Assembly (NCBI RefSeq): GCF_027451485.1
Contig: NZ_DAIDJE010000130.1
Location: 1-64,000 of the forward strand
Direction of reading: 5' to 3'
Source: Bradyrhizobium sp.
GTDB lineage: Bacteria; Pseudomonadota; Alphaproteobacteria; Rhizobiales; Xanthobacteraceae
DNA: 64,000 nt
Shown here: in pieces, positions 51,207 through 58,888 of the stretch
Position numbering within the stretch: the stretch's first letter is position 1
Layout of the letters: every line of letters begins with the position of its first letter
Notes under the pieces: model-generated
What the model saw: the letters and a program-made list of their open reading frames with translations, nothing else
Database searches by the model: none
What the model was told of the DNA's origin: nothing
Program-made: the position numbers and the translations under genes

Positions 51207-51446
51207 ATGACCGATCGAGAGAATGCAACCGCCAGACCGGAACCCAAGCCGAGCTGGCAGATCTATGAAGAGAACCGGCGATGGCGTCCGCAGGTAGATG
51301 ACGGACTTCCCCGCCAGTCGGAGGACGATCAGCAACGGGAACAGTTCGGCCCGCGCGGTGTCCCTGGCAAACCGGATCCGGCGAAGATGGTGCCGCAGCG
51401 GCGAAAGAAAACGCCGAGCGATGTCGATCCCGGCCACACCGCCTGA
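51207..51446 (+). CDS. Small hydrophilic protein (79 aa)
   Basis: A 79-residue polar protein without signal peptide or Cys. Visible segments are PKPSWQIYEENRRWRPQVDD, then DQQREQFGPRGVPGKPDPAK. Its high content of Pro, Gln, Arg and Asp suggests disorder. GGAGGA six bases upstream is a strong ribosome binding site and fixes the start; the frame upstream of it is not coding. A possible EcfG promoter lies 118 bases upstream, so it may be a stress protein. Function unknown. Confidence 0.75.
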   Translation: MTDRENATARPEPKPSWQIYEENRRWRPQVDDGLPRQSEDDQQREQFGPRGVPGKPDPAKMVPQRRKKTPSDVDPGHTA

Positions 51447-51545
51447 CAATTCACACCTCGCGCGCATGCCGCGCGCGCCGCTGCAAGATCTGAGATATCG
51501 GACTGACTGGCCTGCGCCGACAAGGTTGGTGGAATCGGAATCGAG

Positions 51546-52781
51546 ATGGCCAGGACGGGCGCGGATCAAAGTCAAAGCCGGAAACAAAGTCAAAACCAGA
51601 AGAGACGGCTCTGGCCCCTCCTCGCCGTGAATTTCTTCATGGCCGACATGCAGTCCGGCATCGGACCTTTCGTCGGCGTGTTCCTGGCCCAGAGCGGATG
51701 GAATACCGGCCTGATCGGCACCGCCATGACGATCGGCAATGTCGCGGGCATGCTGATCACGACGCCGGTCGGCGCCTTCATCGATGCGACCCGTCATAAA
51801 CGGCTCATGGTCGTCCTGCCCGGCGCGGCGGTGGTCGCGGCCTCCTCGATCATTCTGATCTCGCAGAATTTCTGGGCTGTCGCTACATCGCAGGTCGCAA
51901 CAGCGATGGCAGGTGCGGCGATCGTTCCCGCGGTGACCGGCATCACGCTTGGCATCGTCGGTCAGAAGGGCTTCAACCGGCAAAATGGCCGCAACCAGGC
52001 TTTCAACCATGCCGGTAACATGCTCGGCGCTGCGGCTTCCGGGTTTCTTGGCTGGCGCTTCGGCTACTTTTCGGTTTTCATGCTCGCGGCGCTGTTCGGC
52101 GCCATCACGGTTGCTTGCGTCTTCATGATTGCTCCGGGCTCGATCGACCACCGCGCCGCGCGCGGCAGCAAGGAGGACGATCCGAAACATCAGCCCAGCG
52201 GGTTCACCGTCGTGCTGAAACACAAGCCGATATTGGTGCTGGCGCTGGCACTCGCCTTCTTCCAGCTCGGCAGTGCGCCGATCGTGACGCTCTACGGCCT
52301 GTCGGCGGTCACCGGCAAACTGGCCAACGGCCCGAGTTTCGTCGCCGCCATCATCGTCATCGCGCAAGGCACGATGATCATTTCGTCGGTGATCGGCATG
52401 CGCGTCGCCGAGAAGCGAAATTATTGGTGGCTGATGCTGGTGGCCTTTCTGGTGCTGCCGTTGCGCGGATTGTCCGCCTGCCTCCTCTCGGGCTGGTGGG
52501 GCGTCGTTCCCGTCGAAGTTCTCGACGGCATCGGCGCGGGATTGCTCAGTGTCGCTGTCCCCGGCATGGTCGCGCGCTCGCTCTATTCGACCGGCCGCGT
52601 CAATCTCGGGCAGGGTGCGGTGATCACGATCCAGGGCGCAGGCGCCGCGGTGAGCCCGGCGCTTGCGGGCTGGGTGGCCCAATGGGCAGGCTATTCACCG
52701 GCTTTTCTGATCTGCGGCGGCATGGGCGTCGTGGCCGCAGCGATCTGGATCGCGATGCGAAGCGCCATCAGGCATCTTTAA
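51546..52781 (+). CDS. MFS transporter
   Basis: A 411-residue permease with twelve predicted helices. It opens with a basic leader (QSRKQSQNQKRR) and helix 1 as LLAVNFFMADMQSGIGPFVG, with the loop DATRHKRLMVV in place of the classical RxGRR. The helix 4-5 region has FNRQNGRNQAFNHAGNMLGAA, found in a family of bacterial MFS proteins often annotated only as 'MFS'. The start is an ATG with GGAAT nearby. It converges on the lyase operon. Substrate unknown. Confidence 0.88.
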   Translation: MARTGADQSQSRKQSQNQKRRLWPLLAVNFFMADMQSGIGPFVGVFLAQSGWNTGLIGTAMTIGNVAGMLITTPVGAFIDATRHKRLMVVLPGAAVVAASSIILISQNFWAVATSQVATAMAGAAIVPAVTGITLGIVGQKGFNRQNGRNQAFNHAGNMLGAAASGFLGWRFGYFSVFMLAALFGAITVACVFMIAPGSIDHRAARGSKEDDPKHQPSGFTVVLKHKPILVLALALAFFQLGSAPIVTLYGLSAVTGKLANGPSFVAAIIVIAQGTMIISSVIGMRVAEKRNYWWLMLVAFLVLPLRGLSACLLSGWWGVVPVEVLDGIGAGLLSVAVPGMVARSLYSTGRVNLGQGAVITIQGAGAAVSPALAGWVAQWAGYSPAFLICGGMGVVAAAIWIAMRSAIRHL

Positions 52782-53083
52782 CGCGCCGGTTGACGGCACC
52801 TCCTCGCGCGCCGAACTTCGCCAGCAACGTCGAGACCGCCGCCGCGACGTCGGACGGTGTTCCTTCCAACACATCACCCTGGAGTCGTTCCGTTGATGCT
52901 CGGCAGTGGCGCCGAGCCGCCGCCCGCCGCCCGGCTCCACCATAATCGGCGGCCTTCTTGGCGTCGCAGTTGCACACCCTGCACGACGCCGGTCGTTTAT
53001 CTCTGCCTGGACAAGCTGTCAGGTGCGATGAAGCGCCGGCGGCATCCCTCGCCCTCGGCGTACCCACGCTCCGGCGGAATAGA
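52782..53083. other. Convergent gap with possible coding relic
   Basis: A 302-base spacer between convergent genes. Read on the minus strand, 52800-52890 gives GDVLEGTPSDVAAAVSTLLA, protein-like but without a start, which could be a decayed gene end. No terminator hairpin with a T-run is evident. Confidence 0.35.
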
Positions 53084-53953
53084 TCATCCGCCGCGGTAGC
53101 GTCGTTCGAGCTCGTCATATATGGGCTTGGCAACCGTCTGCTGACGGACTTCGAAGCCGGCAAGCCGATCCGCGACGGAAGTGAGTGCCCCCTCGTGTTT
53201 CAGGACACTCAGCACATCGTGCGAGGCCTTGAGCGCAGCCTGGAGGGCCGCGTTCGCATAGAGCACGCAGCCGAAACCGAGCGCGGCGAATTTTTGTCGC
53301 CCGAGCTCGGGCGTGCGACCGCCGAACACGACATTGGCGACTTGGGGCACGGAAAGGCTTTTCGCAATCGTCGCCAGTTCTTCAGCCGATGTCGGCGCCT
53401 CGACGAAGGTCACGTCCGCGCCGGCTTCGATCATGGCGCCCGCACGATCGATCGCAGCCTGAAGACCGAGGATCGCGCGCGCATCGGTACGGGCCACGAT
53501 CTGAAGGTCGCGGTCGCGGCGGGTGTCGACCGCGGCCTTGATCTTCGCCAGCATTTCTTCCAGCGGCACGACTTCCTTGCCGTCGAAATGGCCGCACTTC
53601 TTCGGAAAGACCTGATCCTCGATCTGGAGCCCCGCCGCCCCTGCGCGTTCCAGCACCTTCACGGTCCGCACCATGTTGACGGCGTTGCCGAAGCCGGTAT
53701 CGGCGTCAACGAGGAGCGGAATCGAAACCGCATCCGCTATCGCCGCGACATGATTGGCGATCTCGGTCAGTGTGGTCAAACCGATATCGGGCGCGCCGAG
53801 ATACATGTTGGCAACGCCGGCGCCGGTGACATAGACGGCCTCATAGCCGAGATCCTCGATGATCCGCGCAAACAGGCCATTGGCAGCGCCGGCGAAAATC
53901 GCCGCCTCGCGACGATTGAGGATGGTCCTTAACGTCGTCGTCGGCCTTGTCAT
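53084..53953 (-). CDS. Isocitrate lyase/PEP mutase family enzyme, copy 1
   Basis: A 289-residue TIM-barrel lyase. Mg-binding DADTGFG is at 83-89 and the superfamily signature PKKCGH at 117-122 carries the catalytic Cys. Members cleave methylisocitrate, dimethylmalate or oxaloacetate, or handle phosphonates. The presence of Cys in the signature favours C-C lyase activity over phosphonate mutase activity. It is the last gene of the six-gene operon, 8 bases after the permease. It shares the barrel motifs with copy 2 but is clearly divergent, so the two probably have different substrates. Confidence 0.92.
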   Translation of the reverse strand: MTRPTTTLRTILNRREAAIFAGAANGLFARIIEDLGYEAVYVTGAGVANMYLGAPDIGLTTLTEIANHVAAIADAVSIPLLVDADTGFGNAVNMVRTVKVLERAGAAGLQIEDQVFPKKCGHFDGKEVVPLEEMLAKIKAAVDTRRDRDLQIVARTDARAILGLQAAIDRAGAMIEAGADVTFVEAPTSAEELATIAKSLSVPQVANVVFGGRTPELGRQKFAALGFGCVLYANAALQAALKASHDVLSVLKHEGALTSVADRLAGFEVRQQTVAKPIYDELERRYRGG

Positions 53954-53961
53954 CCATGCTC

Positions 53962-54768
53962 CTATCGCTGCCTGTCCGGTTGCTCATCTGTTCGCCGCGC
54001 AAATCGCCTGCCTACACGCAGCATCAGCGCATTCGCAGCGATCGCAATCATCACGATCACGGTGACGACGGCCGTCGACAGCGGCACGTTGTTCTGCGCC
54101 ATGCCGTTGACCAGCAGGAAGCCGAGGCCGCGCTGCGATGAAAACATCTCTCCGATCAGGACACCGAGCAAGCTTAAGGAAAAACTGATGCGAAGGCCAT
54201 TGACGATATCAGGCAGGCAGGCCGGCACCAGAACCCAGCGCATGGTCCTGCCGGGCGATAACCGCAGCACGCGCGCGGTGCGCACCAGCACCGGCGGCAG
54301 GTTCCGCACTGCGCCCAGCGTGAACAGCGTCATCGGGACCAGCCCATGCATGACGCCGAACGCCACTTTCGCTGACATTCCCAGGCCGAACAGCAGCAGC
54401 ACGACCGGATAGAGCGTCACCTTGGGAATGGTGTAGAAGCCGGCCAGAATCGGCTCGGCTACTTCTCCCGCGAAGCGTCGGATGCCGAGCAACAGGCCGA
54501 GCACGAGGCCGATCAGCGCCGAGAGCACAAACGCCAGCAAAAATGCTTCCAGCGTTGCCGCGGCATCGTCCCAGAACATCGAGGTGCCGAGCAGGCCGCC
54601 AAGATAGACCAGCGTTTGCAATGGCGGCGAAATCGCCACGCCTCGCGTCCAGCTTCCGATCGCCTGCCAGAGCGCCAGCATCAGCAAGGTGAATACGATG
54701 GCGTCAAGGGCACGGACGCGGCGGCGTACCGCAAGCTTTTGCGCATTATCCAAAGAGAGGTCGGTCAT
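53962..54768 (-). CDS. NitT/TauT-type ABC transporter permease 2
   Basis: A 268-residue permease with six helices. The EAA loop reads VRTARVLRLSPGRTMRWVLVPACLPDIVNGLRI, as in SsuC/TauC. The ATG overlaps the stop of permease 1 by 4 bases. The two different permease halves suggest a heterodimeric channel. It is part of the ABC importer flanked by lyases; a substrate such as a carboxylate, sulfonate or phosphonate is expected from the family. Confidence 0.92.
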   Translation of the reverse strand: MTDLSLDNAQKLAVRRRVRALDAIVFTLLMLALWQAIGSWTRGVAISPPLQTLVYLGGLLGTSMFWDDAAATLEAFLLAFVLSALIGLVLGLLLGIRRFAGEVAEPILAGFYTIPKVTLYPVVLLLFGLGMSAKVAFGVMHGLVPMTLFTLGAVRNLPPVLVRTARVLRLSPGRTMRWVLVPACLPDIVNGLRISFSLSLLGVLIGEMFSSQRGLGFLLVNGMAQNNVPLSTAVVTVIVMIAIAANALMLRVGRRFARRTDEQPDRQR

Positions 54769-55526
54769 CCGCGTGAACGGCGGCGCGCCAGCCGCCCTTC
54801 CCAGACATAGAGGATGCCGTTGGCGATCACCGCGACCAGCAGCACGAACAGCATCGCGCCATACATGGCGCGGTTGTCGAAGCTCTGATACGCAAAGGAA
54901 ATCGCGTAGCCCAGTCCGGTTCCGGAGAGGATGAACTCGCCGGCGATGACGCCGATCAGCGCATAGCTCAGCGCCAGCTTGAAGCCGGTAAAGAGATGCG
55001 GCAGCGCCGCCGGCAATACGACCCACCGCAGCGTCCGTGCCGAAGACAGCCGGTGCACGCGCGCGAGCTTGGTGAGGACAGGTGCAACACTATCCAGCCC
55101 GGACAAGGTGCCGATCACCACGGCCGGCGTTGCGGAAAGAATGCCGAGCAGGACGAGCGGCGCCTTGCCAAGTCCGAGCAACGCGACGAGGAGCGGGTAG
55201 AAGATGAAAGTCGGTACCGAATAGTAGGAGGCAAGCAGGGGATCGGCGACATCGCGCAATCGGGAAACGCGATGGATCAGCGCACCGATCGCCATACCAA
55301 GGACGACGGCGAGCAGAAACGCGATTGTAATGGTCGAGAACGTCGTGATGATGCTCGCGTCGAGTTCGCCGGAGCGGAGCTGACCGATCATGGCTGCGAC
55401 CATGTCGCTGGGCGCGAGCACGGTCAGGGGATCGACGAGACCCGTGCGGCAGCCGATTTCGAGCAGGGCAATCAGCGTCGCCAATATGACGGTGCGCACG
55501 ATGAGGGCTGCGCGCCGGCGCGTCAT
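54765..55526 (-). CDS. NitT/TauT-type ABC transporter permease 1
   Basis: A 253-residue permease with six helices. The EAA loop is KLARVHRLSSARTLRWVVLPAALPHLFTGFKL. It has IGVIAGEFILSGTGLGYAISF in the penultimate segment, typical of SsuC. It overlaps the ATPase stop and the next permease start by 4 bases each, so all three are translationally coupled. The N-terminal residues are basic (MTRRRAAL), in agreement with the positive-inside rule. Confidence 0.92.
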   Translation of the reverse strand: MTRRRAALIVRTVILATLIALLEIGCRTGLVDPLTVLAPSDMVAAMIGQLRSGELDASIITTFSTITIAFLLAVVLGMAIGALIHRVSRLRDVADPLLASYYSVPTFIFYPLLVALLGLGKAPLVLLGILSATPAVVIGTLSGLDSVAPVLTKLARVHRLSSARTLRWVVLPAALPHLFTGFKLALSYALIGVIAGEFILSGTGLGYAISFAYQSFDNRAMYGAMLFVLLVAVIANGILYVWEGRLARRRSRG

Positions 55527-56317
55527 GCGGCGCGACCCATGGCCTTGAGCGACTCCTCGCGAAGCGACGACCACAAGCGCCCGGTCAGTGCACCGAACCG
55601 GGAATCGGAAACCACGCGGCTGTCGCGGTCGCGCAGCCATCCGGTCTCGACCATATCGATGAAACGGCCCGGCCGTGCGCTCATCACGCCGACCCGGTCC
55701 GAGAGCATCGCCGCTTCATCAAGCGCGTGCGTGATCAACAGCACGGTCGCGCCGGTCTCGCGCCACAGCCGCAGCAGCTCGTCGCCCATCAGAAGCCGCG
55801 TCTGCTGGTCCAATGCGCCAAAGGGTTCGTCCAGCAGGATCAGGCGTGGCCGCAGCACCAGCGTTCGCGCGATGCAGACGCGCTGGCGCATGCCGCCGGA
55901 CAACTGCGCCGGATAGTGATCGGCAAACTGCGCAAGGCCCATGAAGCCGATGGCATGCTCAACGCGCTTTGCCACCTCCTGTCTTGGCAGGTGCGAAGTG
56001 CGCAAGCCGAACGCGACATTGTCGCGCACGCTCAACCACGGCAAGCTCGAATCTTCCTGGAACACGACGCCGATGCCGTCAGGGACCTCACCGCGCAGCT
56101 CCTTGCCCTCGAAGCGCGCGCTGCCGCTGGTCGGGCGCGCAAGACCTGCGACGACATCCAGCAAGGTCGACTTGCCGCAGCCGGATGGACCGACAACGGA
56201 GAAGAATTCGCCGCTTTTGATGTCGAGGCTGACCGGGCCAAGCGCCTGTACGGCAGGTGGCCCGTCATACTCGCGCACCACTTCCTTCAAGGATACCTGC
56301 GGCTCCTCACTCACCAC
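55523..56317 (-). CDS. NitT/TauT-type ABC transporter ATPase
   Basis: A 264-residue ATPase of the SsuB/TauB group. Walker A GPSGCGKST, the signature QLSGGMRQRV and Walker B LILLDEPFGALD are all present, with FQEDSSLPWLSVRDNV as the Q-loop region. The start is GTG with GAGGG upstream, 7 bases after the binding-protein stop. The C-terminal 40 residues after the H-loop are longer than in TauB and rich in Arg and Ser. Confidence 0.94.
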   Translation of the reverse strand: MVSEEPQVSLKEVVREYDGPPAVQALGPVSLDIKSGEFFSVVGPSGCGKSTLLDVVAGLARPTSGSARFEGKELRGEVPDGIGVVFQEDSSLPWLSVRDNVAFGLRTSHLPRQEVAKRVEHAIGFMGLAQFADHYPAQLSGGMRQRVCIARTLVLRPRLILLDEPFGALDQQTRLLMGDELLRLWRETGATVLLITHALDEAAMLSDRVGVMSARPGRFIDMVETGWLRDRDSRVVSDSRFGALTGRLWSSLREESLKAMGRAA

Positions 56318-56324
56318 AAAACCC

Positions 56325-57377
56325 TCATTGCGTCTGGTGCAAACCGGCCGGCAGATAGGATGTATCGACGTATTTCGGCCAATCGACCTCGCCCTTCACC
56401 TGTCCGGTAATCTGAAGGCCCTCGACCATGCGGTTCATGCTGGCGTAATCGAGCCGGCCGTCGCTCCAGTAATTGACCTTGACCAGTTCGCGGACGTGAT
56501 CTCGAAAAAGCGCGACATTTGGATTGTTGTAGGCCTTGGCCGTGATGTCGCCAGCCTCGTCAGGATGGTCGAGCGCATAGGCGAGACCCTCGCGGCGGGC
56601 ATTAACAAGGCCCTTGACGATATCGGGATGCGCCTTGGCGTATTCGCTGGTCGTGATCATCACTGTCTGCATCATGCGCGGATCGAGAACGTCGCGGACC
56701 ATGAATAGCGGCTTCACCAGGTCCTTGTGCTGGGCGTAGATCAGCTCGTCGGAGAATCCGGCATCGATCGCGCCGCTGCCGACTGCAGAGATGATGGCGC
56801 CGAGATCGCCGGCGGGCACGAGGTTCACCTGCTGCGGCGTCATGCCACTCGCCTTCAGCGCCATCAGGATCAGCATGTTGCTCACCGAGCCCGGCGCAGT
56901 ATAGGCAACCCGCTTGCCGGCGAGATCCTTGATGCCTTTGAGCGTCGAATCCTTTTTCACCAGCCACATCTGGTCGGCGACGGACCATGCGCCGGCACCG
57001 ATGATGATGAGTTTCTGTCCGGCATTGATCGCCTGCACGGCGGCCGCCAGCGAAACCTCGCCAAAGGGAATGCCTCCCGCCAGCGTGTTGCGCACGGCCG
57101 TGCCGCCGCCGGCCGCGGTCAAAATGCCGGTGACGTCAACTCCATTTTTCTTGAAAAGGCCTTTCTCCATCGCGACCGCATAGGGAACGCCATAGAACTG
57201 CCCGCCCCAATGCGTCACCGTGATCGTTTCGGCTCGCGCCTGCCGCGATGTCCAGGGCATGATCGCCGCGCCCAGAGCGAGAAAAAGCCCCAGGCGCGCA
57301 AGCCGGAAAAATTGTTTTGTCTTTGTCGTTTGTCCCTGTGCCAAGGCGGTGACCCTTTGACGATTTCGCTGGAGCAT
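56325..57377 (-). CDS. NitT/TauT-type ABC substrate-binding protein
   Basis: A 350-residue periplasmic protein. The leader is long: a basic region of about 25 residues, then FLALGAAIMPW and cleavage after ARA at about residue 49. The mature fold shows ITVTHWGGQFYGVPYAVAMEKGLF, TAAGGGTAVRNTLAGGIPFGEV and AGKRVAYTAPGSVSNMLI, as in SsuA/NMT1-like proteins. GSGAIDAGFSDELIY is in the second lobe. It is encoded 29 bases after the second lyase gene. The ligand is probably the substrate, or a precursor, of the flanking lyases. Confidence 0.9.
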   Translation of the reverse strand: MLQRNRQRVTALAQGQTTKTKQFFRLARLGLFLALGAAIMPWTSRQARAETITVTHWGGQFYGVPYAVAMEKGLFKKNGVDVTGILTAAGGGTAVRNTLAGGIPFGEVSLAAAVQAINAGQKLIIIGAGAWSVADQMWLVKKDSTLKGIKDLAGKRVAYTAPGSVSNMLILMALKASGMTPQQVNLVPAGDLGAIISAVGSGAIDAGFSDELIYAQHKDLVKPLFMVRDVLDPRMMQTVMITTSEYAKAHPDIVKGLVNARREGLAYALDHPDEAGDITAKAYNNPNVALFRDHVRELVKVNYWSDGRLDYASMNRMVEGLQITGQVKGEVDWPKYVDTSYLPAGLHQTQ

Positions 57378-57406
57378 TTCTGGTTCAGATATCAGACGAA
57401 ATGGCT

Positions 57407-58288
57407 TTAGCCCTGGCTGCCGCTCAGGCCGTGTCGCTTTTCGAAAGCATGCACGGCGGGAAAGCCCATCAGCTGATTCATCTCGGAGAACGGCAGCATC
57501 GGAGCCGGGCTTCCGGTGCCGATGCCTTCGCTTTTCAGGTGGCGATAGACGATCTGCAGGGCGCCCGCGGCGGTGAGGAAGCCGGAGCCGGGATAAAGTG
57601 CGATCTTGAACCCCATCGCCGCGAGTTCGCCCGTAGACAGATAAGGCGTGCGGCCCCCCTCGACCATGTTGGCGAGCAGTATCGCGCCCTTGAAGGTCTC
57701 GGCGACGCGCCGCAGCTCCTCCAGGCTTTCCGGACTCTCGACAAACAGCACGTCGGCTCCGGCATCGAGAAATCGCTCGGCGCGGCGCAACGCGGCATCC
57801 AGTCCCTCGGCGTAGCGCGCATCGGTACGCGCGACGACGAGAAAGTCCCGGCTCGGCCGCGCCTCGACGGCGACGCGGATCTTGGCAACAGCATCGTCGG
57901 CGGGAATGACGCGGCGAAACTCGGTGTGGCCGCACTTCTTGGGAAATTCCTGATCCTCAAGCTGGATGCCGGAAGCACCGGCTGCCGCGTAGCCGCGCAC
58001 GGTGCGGTCGACGTTCAACAGCCCGCCATAGCCGGTGTCGCCGTCGGCGAGAAACGGCAGGTTCGTCGCGCCGGCAATACAGCGCACGCGGTCCAGCATT
58101 TCGGTGAAGGTTGCCGTGCCGGCGTCTGCCACGCCAAGCGCCGAGGCGACGACGCCGTAGCCGGTCATGTAAAGCGCATCGAATCCAGTGCTCGCAGCCA
58201 TTCGCGCCGAGATGCCATCGAAGACGCCCGGAAGCGTCAGGCACCCATCGCGTTGCAGCAGCGCGCGAAGCGATGTTGCTTCCGCCAA
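57407..58288 (-). CDS. Isocitrate lyase/PEP mutase family enzyme, copy 2
   Basis: A 293-residue TIM-barrel lyase. DGDTGYG is at 82-88 and PKKCGH at 116-121. Compared with copy 1 the N-terminus (LPGVFDGISARMAASTGFDALYMTG) is closer to carboxyphosphonoenolpyruvate-mutase-like and dimethylmalate lyases, and the C-terminal 40 residues differ. The start is TTG, supported by GGAGG six bases upstream. It is the first gene of the operon, followed by the binding protein. Its promoter region holds a 12-bp palindrome at 58347-58358. Confidence 0.9.
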   Translation of the reverse strand: MAEATSLRALLQRDGCLTLPGVFDGISARMAASTGFDALYMTGYGVVASALGVADAGTATFTEMLDRVRCIAGATNLPFLADGDTGYGGLLNVDRTVRGYAAAGASGIQLEDQEFPKKCGHTEFRRVIPADDAVAKIRVAVEARPSRDFLVVARTDARYAEGLDAALRRAERFLDAGADVLFVESPESLEELRRVAETFKGAILLANMVEGGRTPYLSTGELAAMGFKIALYPGSGFLTAAGALQIVYRHLKSEGIGTGSPAPMLPFSEMNQLMGFPAVHAFEKRHGLSGSQG

Positions 58289-58346
58289 GCCGTCCTCCCA
58301 CTTGTTTCCTTGAGGGTGACGACTCTCGACGGCCGCCTTTCCCTGC

Positions 58347-58358
58347 TCTTGTTCAAGA
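58347..58358. promoter_or_regulatory. Perfect 12-bp palindrome upstream of the lyase/ABC operon
   Basis: TCTTG-TT-CAAGA lies 59-70 bases before the TTG start of copy 2, a plausible operator for a GntR- or LacI-type regulator that is not in the window. Confidence 0.35.
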
Positions 58359-58770
58359 CGTATTCTTCTTTGTCTTGCTGGACTTACAACTTGGACGCCA
58401 TGTTAAACGTCAATCACTCGATTCCAAGGGGGTATCTGACAAAATCAGCGCTTGTGTCCGCGCTGCCGCCGGTGAATTGCGCCAGCGTGCATCGATCAGA
58501 GGTAGCCGACCGCAGTGCGCAACACCTTCCGCGCAGCAATGGCCGTCGACATGCACACCCAATTTGGCTCACCAATCACCAGGTGCCTTTTCACCATGTG
58601 AGAAGCGGGTCACGGCCCCTGAGGAGGCTCTCGACAAGGCAAACGCTTTGGCCGAAATATCTCGGCTTGTGGTCCGATTCTAACATTCGCCGCCCTTCTC
58701 AGCCGCGCGTTTTTGCGAGCGTTTGCATCGAGGGACCACCAGCAGATAAATGGTTCTGGTGGAGTTTGAG

Positions 58771-58821
58771 ATTTGACATTCGTTTTGCGAACTCGCGACT
58801 CGGTGGGTGCGAATGTCAAAT
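58771..58821. repeat. Palindrome of the TTTGACATTCG subfamily
   Basis: ATTTGACATTCG (58771-58782) and CGAATGTCAAAT (58810-58821) are perfect 12-bp arms with a 27-base loop. Confidence 0.8.
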
Positions 58822-58888
58822 TCACGCCACGAGGAAGCCGCGCGCGATCACGCGCGGCCGGGGGTATCGTCTATTCAAGGAACATCTG

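Larger units (their letters stand above)
58289..58888. other. Divergent intergenic region of 600 bases
   Basis: It contains a 12-bp palindrome near the lyase operon and a dispersed repeat (58771-58821) near the large exported protein. Frames open through it show no domain. The AAGGAA at about 58877 serves the gene at 58889. Confidence 0.55.

Noticed and set aside
57401..58888. Plus-strand open frame running into the 58889 gene, giving a 1218-residue protein
   Set aside because: The upstream part is antisense to the lyase gene and protein-unlike. The signal peptide and ribosome binding site place the true start at 58889.
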